Shown here: positions 13,301 to 25,300 of the stretch, in pieces
Position numbering within the stretch: position 1 is the first letter of the stretch
How the letters are laid out: every line of letters begins with the position of its first letter
DNA from: Ditylenchus dipsaci
Lineage: Eukaryota > Nematoda > Chromadorea > Rhabditida > Anguinidae
DNA: 64,000 bases
NCBI GenBank assembly: GCA_004194705.1
Contig: SADC01000480.1
Coordinates: 60,746-124,745, forward strand
Direction of reading: 5' to 3'
The notes under the pieces: model-generated
What the model was told of the DNA's origin: nothing
The model's database searches: none
The model's input: the letters and a program-made list of their open reading frames with translations, nothing else
Program-made: the position numbers and the translations under genes

Positions 13301-16300
13301 AAAATTGGAAAAGTGGTAGATAATATTGCAGTGAAATTTTCAATTCAATTTTTTGCAGCAATTTTTTACAAAGAAGTATTGCTCGTTGTTTATTTTGATA
13401 ATTACCGTATTTTCTCTAATAATGCCCCCCTCTCTAATAATGACCCCCTCTCTAATAATGACCCCCCTCGGAGGGGGTTGAAAAATAATGACCCCCTCTC
13501 TAATAATGACCCCCCCCCATACTTCCAGTCAAAAATCAAAATGTCAATAAAAGCAAACGAACTTTAATTACATCCAAGGAGCATATATCAGACATCAAAC
13601 AACAACGCCTCATCATCAAAAACATTTTCTAGATCCATCTCTAAATCAGAAATTCCGGCCTCTTCTTCGTCGTTTCGCCCATCTTCCGCACGTTGTTCCG
13701 CCCTCATATTCCTGAGTAGCTCCAATCCTATTGGTCCGATCGATCCCTCTGGTTTGAAACACGCAATCTTATCGTCACCAGAGCCATTCGTCGGAGTTGT
13801 GAGTGCGCAAGCTATGATAAAAGTCCAGGTTTCAAACGAGCTTTGTTGTTTAAAGCGAACCTTCAAAGGATTTGATGATCATGTCTTTCGACAAATTTTC
13901 CCAGGCTCGGTGCACCCATTCCAGAACAACCTACAACGCTGGCGCTTTTGGATTACCCGCTGCGGTGAACTTCTGTCTATCCCCGTTGCTCATCCAGATA
14001 TTGTAGTAGTGACGTATCTTCTCCTTGAGCGGTTTGTTCCAACACACATCTGGTGCCTAAAGAAGCCAGTGTGAGTAGTCAGAACAGTTACATTTATAGG
14101 ATTAAAGATAGTTACTTGGATGAATTTTGTACAGCCCCCCGGAATGTATGCCACCTCCACTTTGAGTTCCTTCAAAACCGTTGTTGTCGATTCGCTTTTG
14201 TGGCTTGCAAACGCATCCCACACCAGAAGTCGCTTGCCCGAGAATAGACCGCCGCCGATACATGCCTGAGAAAATCCTTCGTTGTTGAGTCATTCATCCA
14301 CGTCGAGCCGGACCAGTTGATGATGAGTTTGCCCTTGAATTGGTTCACGATAGCAGGGACAGGACGCTTTCTTTTGACCAGAACGTAGGGGAGCATCTTC
14401 TTGCCATCCGAGCGAGCTGCCAGGCAGACAGTGACCCTAATTTTCTCATGACCAGTAGTGACGACGGTAACCTGAGGATAGATTCCGAATAAAAACAGGT
14501 TCAAGTACGATGGTCTAAAGAGTCAGATACACAATACTTACATCCTTTGCGCCCCTTGTTTCAATGCATCTGTTCTCTGGGCAGTCTAACCACACCGCAG
14601 TCTCATCCATAGCAAGAATTGAATTGAATTGAATGTGAGTAGGCGAGAAACAAGCGGCAAACAATACAGTTATTGAACAAATGAGCGAGAACCGTTGAAT
14701 ATTGAACAGGTGACAATCAAATGTGTAATGTAAAGCCACTGAACAACGATTTTTTTTACAAAATTAACGAAAATGCAACGAAGGTTTCATAGTTTTCAGA
14801 AAAAAATTTAAAAAAAATTTAGCGGCGCCTTTGGCGCCATAGGGTTGAAAAATAATGACCCCCTCTCTAATAATGACCCTCTCTCTAATAATGACCCCCC
14901 TCGGAGGGGGTTGAAAAATAATGACCCCGGGTCATTATTAGAGAAAATACGGTAAGTGACTTTTCTATTGCTTATTTTGTTGGTATTTTGTTGATAAAGA
15001 GTCATTGGAAAGAGAAATATCTTCAAACAATTTGAAAAATGTTTTTTAGTGTGATTTATTTCGCTATGAATATTTTGTACATGACACAATTCAAATCTTT
15101 GAAAATATAATAAACTTTTAATTTTATACTAATTTTAAAAGTAGCGGCAACTTATTAGTTAGGGTTGGCCGGGGGGGGGGGGGGGGGAGCGGGTGAAGGT
15201 ATAAGGAAAATTTGGTCAAAAAGCGGGGGAGCAGGCGGGGAGGGAGTGAGGCCAACCCTATTATTAGTGTCAACAATGCAACTCATAAAAAATTTGTGAA
15301 CTAGTAAAAACTATTAAAATTAATTTGGGCAAGGCTATCAAAGTCGCTACGGAATCCGCATAACGGCACCACCAGGTTGCCAGGGAAGCCCTGTCACGAC
15401 ATTTTTTCTTTTTGGAAAAGCAATTTTTTAATTTTTGTAAAAAGGATCGGCAAACTCGGAATCCTTAAGATATTTAGGGCCACACTGTAAAAATAGGACT
15501 GTCAAAAAACTTTGAAAATCAGGGTGAAAAAAGTGTCACACCCTAGTTGGAAACGAATTTCTGACCTTAAGTTCACGTTATATAGACTAAAGTTATAATG
15601 AGCGTCGACTGTACTGAAAAATCAAATTATTCCTTTTTTCCATCCTGTTACCTAGATAGTGCCATTTTGGGTCATTTTTGATCAGAAATTACTTTGAAAT
15701 TATCTTAAGGTGAGATTTTTTACCACTTAAAATTCAAGTCTTTTGAAAATGTGAATAAAAACTTGACTGCAACGGAGAGTTATATCAAACTTTGACTTTT
15801 AAAGACCTTCAAAGGCTGGCTGAATTTGCTTACCAATGTTCTGCAATCGTTTGGTTCCTAGTAGAGTGTTCTTGCTGCTCTCTTTAGCAGCTCCAGCATT
15901 GCTTGTGGTGGTGGAGGAGGTGGACGATCCAGGTGAAGGCTGGTCTGTGGTGCAAGTGGATGAAGTTAATTCATTGGCAGTGTCTCCATTCTGACCACCG
16001 ATTTTGAACATTTCTTCCAAAAAAGACAGGTCTAAGGTCTGAAAATTAAAAAAAAACATTTCAAAAACTGAGAACAACCCTGCATGAAAAATCTTACATC
16101 AGCTAATTTCTCGTCGTTCAAGTCATTGAAAACAGTGCCTTTTACTTGATTTGGATTTAGAGCTGCCCAATTCAAGATTGGTAATTTGTGTCTAAAATCA
16201 CAAATACGTTACAAAAGTTTAACCAATTTATTTCTTCTATCACATTGGTAGATAATTTTAGGAACGATTTTAAGGCAGATCGAGCTATTATATATACAAG

Positions 16301-19300
16301 TGAAAATAAAAATTCCATCCAAGACAAATAGAGTTTTTTTTCCGCGAAATTATTTATTTAGGCTAGACTATTTGTCTAGGCATTTGATACTACGATATGC
16401 TGTTTTTCGTGTAAATTTGAAAACTGCAATCTATTTTTCGCTATTCGGTAGCGTCACAGGTAAAATCGCATAATTTGATAAAAATGCACACATCAAAATT
16501 TGTGACTTCGCTTTATGTTCTCTAAGAGTCTGAAATTTTTGCAACAATATGATAGTTTCAAACAGCCATCTTATAGAGCTGCTCAAGCCGAGTTGAATGA
16601 GCACTAATACGCATATGAGCATATCCAAAACAGACCACTCCTATTCATTTCAAGAAAAGAGGTCATTTTTAGTGGTTGAAAAAAATGACTTCACTATAAA
16701 AGGCCATAACTCAAAATTTTCAGCAAAAAATCGGCATATTGCTCGGGGTAAATATGAAGTCGAATGGTAATTAACATGTATGTAGAAAAAAAGTCGAAAA
16801 AACCACGGTGCCAAATTTTATATAAAAACCTTCAAAATCGCAAATTATGTCTCTTAAACAGGATATCTCATGGTTTGTTGACGTACTTCGAGTTGGACTT
16901 CGAGTTAGAATTTAAGTTCGAGTCAAACTTGAAAGTATTCATGTGTTGAATATGTAGTCGATGTTCATCATTTTTACGGAAACTGTTTATTATAACATTC
17001 GCTACATAAATAATTTCAAGTTCGACTGGAACTTAATGTTGAAGCCTAGGTACGCAAACAAGCCATTACTTGAAAACTATAATCCTTATTTTATTCCAAA
17101 GTTTTCTGTAAACCGATTTGTTCATTCATTAATGATTTAGTTAGTTTCAATGGTTCTTTAAATTTCCAAAGAAATTAGTCAAAAAACTAGTAGAACCCAC
17201 TTTGTAACTGCAATTTTTTTCTTAGGTATTTCCACAATTGGCTTCCTTAGACTCATGTTGGGTGGAGGTGGGGGTGGAGCTGACCCTTTTGCAAAAATGC
17301 AGGTGGAGGTGGTGGTGCAGGTGGAGGAGCTGAGCCTGGCGGAGCTATTACCATTGGTTTCGTTACACCAGCTAGCAAAGCAGGCGGTGGAGGAGGTGGT
17401 AGGGGAGCTGCTGTGGTCTTGATACTTAGTACTGGTGGAGTGGGTGTGGATGGTGAGGGAGTGGACAGACTCTCACTGGCTGCTTTGGCTGATACTCGTT
17501 GGCAACTTTTAGACCGTCTGAAATAATTACAAAATATTAATTTAAGAAATCAGGCAGGTATAATCTGCAAAGGAATAATTGAAAATTTTATATTTTTGTT
17601 TCCAAATACTCAAACTGCACGGAGAACCAATTAAACAACGTGTTTTCAAAATTGTGTGCCGCAATTTTTTTTGTCAAAATTTTTATTGGAATTAAGTTCG
17701 TGACAGATTTGAAAAGTCAAATTGAAAGTGTCCACATTTCTTGGAGTACCTTGCTTATCAGATTGACGAGATTTTGAAATTCTATAGAAACATACTTTTA
17801 AAACCCATGCGCTAGTCAAGAACTGTTCACATATCAAAAGATTTACATCTGCCAGAGCGCATGTCGGGATTAGCAAGTCATAGTGAGTATAATTTCACAA
17901 GCTTGAGTGCTCGCGGCACGCTACTTTTATTATGGAAATATTCAGGAATAATTTTTAGTCAACCAGGCGTCTTAGATTTTTTTTCGATAGAAAACACATT
18001 TTGACCATTTTCTAACAAAAAAACCTCTTCGCCTTTTTTTACGCAAAAAAGATTTTAAGTAAAAATTTCAGAAATAAAAAAATTTAGGGTCTTGAAAAAT
18101 CACAAATCGTTTTAAAAAAGACGTCCAAAAGCCATGTAGTGAACTAATAGTCAAATCATCAAAAAGGCAATGTCGGCATTGGGAATCGAACCCGTTAACA
18201 ATTTAGACCGCAGACATTTCTTTCAAACCCAATAAGTAGTGATCGAACGTTTTCTGCGTTATAGGTTACTCTGCCTATTCAACAAAGGGGGGGGGGGGGG
18301 GTGGGGTGGAGTGGTGGGTTGTGGTGGTTTCCGTGGGGACCAACGTTGGTCCCCACTATTGTATTTTTGTTTTAGGCTTCAGACTTAAACAGGGCTAGGT
18401 CAGCGTATTTTAGGACGGACTCAAACATATCTTAGACTAATTTTCGAGTTTTTCTAACATACAATGGCCTACCTTCGCCTAAGTCTAAGCCTGAAAAATA
18501 ACGAAAAAAATCGAACATGGGCGACCAAGGCCAAAAACCCCCCTTTTGTTAAAAACTCCCGAGCAGTTACTCAGATTATTGAAAAAATAACTTGAATCTT
18601 GTTTATGGGTTTGATAAAAAAACACCTTGAATCTCCTTCTTGGTTTGTTCCAGCTCTTGAATCCTGGATTCCAGCTCAGACCTATCCCTCTCATACTTTT
18701 GCTCTCTTTGCCTAAAGTCTCTGGTCAGAGTGGAGATGGCTAAATCTTTTTGTTCTTTTCCACTTCTAAACCTTCTTTCTCGGCTATTAGGTTAGCTAGG
18801 CGTCTTCCCAAAAGAGCGTTACGAGCAATGTAGTCTGCTTCTACTTCTTGCACTCGTTCTCGTTGCTAAATTAAGCAATTTTTAAGTATAAAAACTCCTT
18901 AAAACCAGAAAACTCAATTTACCAGTGAAAGGTCACGTTCAAGACTGGCCACCCTGTCTAACAATTCCAATCGCTCATTAGCTTCGGCCAGCAACTGGCT
19001 TACGTCTATGAAATTATTTTTGTAGGAGTAAACATGCATGGCCAGAATGTCATTGTCTTCGAACTGGCGATCACGCTACAAACAATAAAGTAGAGAAAGA
19101 AAAGTGTGTTAAAAAAAGTATGCTTACAAAAATGTATTCATCTAGGCCAAGATGTGTAAACCTGAAAAAAAGTTTTTGGTTTTTAGGTGAGTTAATTTGG
19201 TGGAACTTACTCATATTGCAAAGCTACACGCTGGTTCATGTCATCTAAATTTTAGTATTTTGTTGAAAAAATTTACTTTTAGAAACAAATTGTTACTTTT

Positions 19301-22300
19301 CCTTGAGTTCGACCCCAGCTGGGTTCTGACGACTTTTCATGCCAGGTTTTTAAGTTTTTAGACTGATTAGACAGATATTGCAAGGATTCCGAACCCTTCG
19401 TTATTTAAAGGGGATGTAACTAAAATGTTGCCCCTGAAGTCTGAATTCTTGCCCTTTTTTTATTACTTCTTCCCTCTTTTTGAAATTTCAAATAAAAAAA
19501 CTGGAATGTTGTACCTTTTTAATCGAGATCAGTTAAATTCCTCCGATTTTTCATCAAAAGCGGAAAACCAGAGAAATTTATCCGATTTTCGTAAAAAAGG
19601 GCAACATTTCAGAAAAAAAGGGGCAACATTTCAGTTTTTTAATTTGAAATTTGAAAAAAGGCAAGAAATATTAAAAAAAAACAGGGCGAGAATTCAGACT
19701 TTACAGGCAACATTCAATTTGATCCATTTAAAGGGTATTTCACGCTGAAAACGATGGCTGAACAAAATTTCAAAAACAAGTGGGATTCAAACGGTAAAAT
19801 AGCTTCTGAACCTATAACCTTCCCCTGTTAGCAAATCCTTGATTTTGACAACGGATTCATGCTAGCCGATTTATTTACTTGTGAAATCGTTTTCAAAAAT
19901 CCAAAGTCATTGTCAAATATCAAATTCAACTCAAGACAAAGAAAATTTGATTTTCGAAAAACTCGAAATTTTAATGTGTTTGTTTTGAGCGGAACCAAAA
20001 ATTTGACAGTGACTTGAAATTTTAAAAACAGTTTTACAAGTAAATTGCGAACGCTGAGCATGACTATGTTGTCAGAATCGAGGATTCGCGAAAAGGTGAA
20101 AATATTTATAGAAGATCGTGATAAATCTTCAAAAACTGTTTGACCCGTTGGAATTCCTCTTGGTTTCTAATTTTATTTCAGCCATTGTGTTCAACGTGAA
20201 ATACTGCACAGAACGCATAGTTCAGTGCGCACGAAGACAATAAGGTTGTCAAAATATGGAACCCATGAAAATTGAAATTATGATTTTGTATTATACCATA
20301 TGCAAAACGAGCTTGAAGAAGACTCGATATCGCTGCGTACATGCCCATAATCTATCAACTAAATCTAAAGAATACCGTATTCTCTCTAATAGAACCACAT
20401 GTGGTTCTATTTTTCAACCCCTCTTGGGGGTGTGGTTCTATTAGAGAGTGTGGTTATAATAGAGAGTGTGGTTCTATTTTTCAACCTTCAGAACGTATTC
20501 AAGCATTGCAGCATACGCGCATAAATTCTTCATTTCGGACCTGCTTGGGTTTAGGGGAGACGCTCATTTATACTATACTTTTTATTTATTTTTGTCGCTC
20601 ATGGCAGTCATGGTTATATCGATAACCTATATGAATAGTTTAATAAGTAATTTTGTTGATTGAGGTGATTATTGTCACCCCGGCCACCATAATCAACTCG
20701 ATCAACCTAAAAAATAAAATACATATAGTAAAAGTAGGCGTCCCCCTAAACCAGAGCAGGTCCCAAAGCTTATCAACACTCTAGAGATATATCTTTATTA
20801 CTATAATCAAATTTTCTTGCGCTTCCTCAAGATCGATTTCTTGTATCTGCTCAGCCAACTTCTTCTCATCTTGCGCGAGCTTCATCTTGCCTTGACCACT
20901 CGGAACCGGCCCAACTTTCTTGAAGCAGTAAGTGGCTTCGCCCCAACATCCATCGGTGGCATTGGGAACTCCGCACGATTTGATTGACTCAACGATGAGC
21001 TCCTACAAGAGATTATCGCAGGCTTCGACAATCCATTGGAGTTAGACGGCCGTTGGCGCAGCTTGAGGGTCTTAAGGGGTGTGGTTCTATTAGAGAGTGT
21101 GGTTCTAATAGAGAGTGTGGTTTTATTTCACAACCCCCTTGGGGGCTGTGGTTCTATTAGAAAGTGTGTCAAATAGAGAGTGTGGTTCTATTAGAGAGAA
21201 TACGGTATGTGGCCGACCACCAACTACCGTGTTTCCTTTACTTAATACCTCCCTCAATTCCAGGCGCGTATATCTTTGCTCAAAAAGACTATTTTGCAGA
21301 TTTTCTCGCATTTTCTCAGCTCTCACGGGCTTTACCGATTCCACTTTATATATTATAATAATTGGACACCCAAAAATCTCGAGATCGACTGAAAATTTCA
21401 CAGATTTGTGAAAGGTTAGAAACATCAGAGACCCGGGTCTCTGTTAGAGTAAAAAAGTACCCTAATATAGAGTCATTGGTACCATAAATTAGTAAAAAAC
21501 TCTGAAACATGGCAAAAAAGGCGTCAGTCCCCTGAGCAGGGTCGAACTTGAGAGATTTTGTATATATAAACCTAAATACCTGTAGAATGCACTAGAACAT
21601 TGATAAATTTGATGCAAGCAGTCATAAAGTCAATGTGAAATTCAGGCGGTGAGTAGAAAAACATGTACAACGTTTGGAATCTGTTAGGTTCTCTGTATTC
21701 CTGGAAAAATAGAGAAAATTATATATTTTTATTGTATAGCTTGCAATTTTCGTACCATTCTAAACCGGGTAAAAGCATCCAAAATGAGGTCATGACCATC
21801 CTTGAGCATGCAAATAGCGGATAGGAGATCTATGGCTAGAGCTTTTGTTCTTAAATGTGCAAGGTTACATGAGTAATCAAAATTTTGAAATAAATGTTTT
21901 TTTTCAAGATAAGATATGTCTTTCAATCAAAAAATTTGCATTTTCGGCGCTAATTGAATATGGATCGTCCAATAATTTAGCTTTAGGCTTTAGCTTAGGC
22001 TTAAGCACGTAGGCTTAGGTTTAGGTTCAGAACCTAGCCAATATTAAAAAACGCTTTTGTACTACTTTTTGGCTCTACTCGGTCATATCCGCCAATCTCT
22101 CCTCAAAACTACTCCTCGGGAATAACCCCCTTTTTCAAAAATGATAGCCTTAAGTCAGGGCTGCCATATGTCCTTTTTAAAAAGATTTGTCCTTTTTTGG
22201 GACCCCAAATCTTTTTTTATTTTCGAGTTTTTAGTCAAAATCTTTTTTTTCGCCTCGAAATGGCAATAAGCACTAGACAAAATGGACTTTTTCATTCAAA

Positions 22301-25300
22301 TTCCTGTTTTTTGACCAAATGTACTTTTTTTTAATTTTGAGATGGCAGGCTTGCCTTAAGTATTTTCTGAAAATTATTGGCGAGGGTATATTCTAGTAGC
22401 TTTTCCAAAGGCGTATTATCCAGTAGTGTCGCATTTTCATTTAAAAAAAAGTGGCCACTTAAATCTCTCGTAAAAAAATTACAGCCAGCTCTGGATAATA
22501 CATACTCTTGGCACCAGCTTTTGGGCAACGTGTCATCCAGGTGACTTATATCGGGCTTACGCTCTTTTACTTTCTCTGCTGGCCAACCGTGGTGCGCGAA
22601 TGCACGTATTTTGCAAGAATCGCATATTTTGCAGAGCGAAACAAGACACAGTTTATGGACACAACGTCGAAAAAAAAGTAGCATCATAGTATAATTTTCA
22701 TATTATGATTTTCAATGTGTAGATGATATTTCTCTGAATTTTTACCTTCTTTCTCTGGGGTTTGGTAATAGCCCACCTTGACGCAATAGACATATCAGTA
22801 GGTATAATAAGAACTGCTCGAAATCGTATTTTCCAGATGGCATACCACAAAAATATTGGGACGAGAAAAAAAGATTCTCCGAATTTCAGGAGATTCCCCA
22901 ATTAGACTTTGTGTGTGTACAACGGATCTTTGGCACTGAATGTTACCACATTGTCAAGTGCATAAAGGTTTTTTCCCAAAAATAGTTGATGGGTCTCATT
23001 ATTACATACTCGCAAGGTAACCTATTTATGGACACCTTTGGAGCTTGGTCAAATTTTTTGTGGAATCTCGGTAGTTTCTGTTGTAGTTTATTTTTTACTG
23101 TGGGGTGACTTCAAATCCCTACGCACATCCAAGGAATGTAATCACTCTATTCAAAGTATCCGCCATCTCTATGGAGTTTGGAGGCGTAGGGCGAATTCAA
23201 AAAAACCAAATGATAACAGTTTTTAGCCAAAATATTCAATTTTTAAAGCTTTCTATAATTAAAAATATTTTTAACTTCGGCTCACCTCAAACTATGGTGC
23301 AGAATGCTCCTGACAATGCAGTATATGGCTTGTTGATTGTTAAATACTTTGTTCTAAATTGCCAGACACGCTTAAAAATCACAAGCCAACCTCCGAAAAT
23401 TACATACCAATCCAAATTTATTGTTCATTAATGCCCTTAAGCAAGACACACACACATGAACATCATCTTCCACATCTCCAATCTGTTTATTTTGCTTTAA
23501 CGGCTTGCTACCTCCATTTGTAGGTCTACGGAACAGGGTTGACGACGAATTCTTCTGACCATAACCGCTGTCTTCGGAGTTGGATGTTCCATTGTTGTAG
23601 CTGGAGATGGTCGACACACCTGAGCCGACGGCATCGCCATAGAAAAAGGAGGGTTGGGATGCATGGAAGGGGGATGTGGCTGTGGAAGTGGAGGGTAGAT
23701 CGGCATTGCTAAAAAAATTTTCGGTATTTTTAGACTTTAGATATTTTAGGCGAAAATAGACTATAAATAAAAAATACTCACTATATACCAGAAAATGACT
23801 CCTGCACCTGGGTCAAATAGTCAACCAAGATCCGCAGACCATCGTTTTCTGGACTCAAGAATAGACGCACCCAATCAATGCTGAAATTAATTTATTTTGT
23901 AATATTCAGCGTATTTTAGGATGGGTTGATATTACCTGTTAGTTCTTAAAGATATTTCAATGTGCTTGAGAATGTCAGTAGATGTGTCGTTTCCAAGCAG
24001 TTTTTTCTTCTCAAATATGGAAATTTTTGAAAAGTGATGTTTGAAGTATTCCGTTCAGTTGCACAAGCAAGTTTAGATATATGATTGTTTAAAAAAAGTT
24101 ATTTAAAAATGTCTAATGGGTGCCACAATTCACAGTGATTTCTATGAAAACCTTAAATTAAAACCATCGAGCTTTTTGTCCAAAGACGCTTGAAGTTATC
24201 TGCAAGATTCAAAAAGCGATTCGAGGAAAATGGAAACAAATGTTGATATTGTCGTGAGAATTTTCATCTACCGGCTCAAAAAAAATTAAGAACTTATAAA
24301 ATTTTCGGAAAATGCTAAGCTTATCAACTCGCATGGTTGCTGTAAAAGTATATTTTTTTCAGGCTGAATATCGTCAAATTTTAATAAGTGCGTAAACATC
24401 AATCGATGCGAAATTAAGACCCTCATTTTCATTAAAAAAAGTTCGAAATTGGAAATTCGAAATTGCTGGGTGCTAGAGTTGCTTTTTGCGACCTGTCAGC
24501 TCTTAGATCAATACAGCTTTTGATAGTGCACTTAAACGATCGGAAGTGAAGAAAATAGTTTAAAATAAATCGTTTATATTAATATATTGAATAGGTTTCA
24601 AAACTGCCTGCCAATTATGAAACTCATTGAACATTTTATTCTTATTTGTACCATAAGTTTTATGATGTGTAATTACAGATGAGGGCGAATTCTAACGTTA
24701 TGAAGACATAATATATACTGACTCTTCAATTAGCTAATTTTCGATAAATCTCACCTTTTTCAACGTTTTTTTGTCTAGATAAGCAGCTAGCTTCTCCAAA
24801 TAAACCGATGGATCCGTGACAACTTGCATTTTTTCCCTCCTTTTTTGGTCACAAACCAAATCCCACTTTTTCTTCAAGTCACAATCCCGTACGGTGCGCA
24901 TTTTGTCTGGTGGAAGATCCATCTTTTTCTAAAAAAAATTCACGGTTTAAAGTTTCTTGATTACTAATGTACTTTTTAAAATTATTATTTATTCTTTATT
25001 TATTATTTTTGAAATCGTCCCTGATTCACTTTCTTCTTCTTTAAAGAAGTCAGACACACAGAAAAAAGGACAAGTGAGTCAGCTGGTGTCTTTAAAATGT
25101 GTGACTCACGATTTAGGCAGTAGTAGTACAGAATTTTCAATTGATTTTGAAATCAAAAGAAAAATCTTTTCTGATCAAGTTCCAGTAAAAATATATTTTT
25201 TGACATCGGACACAAAAAAATCTTTAGTGCAACAGGATGATAATGTTGCAATCAATATCATGAATCTAAAGGGCATGTCGAAAGGTGTCATAACTACTGT

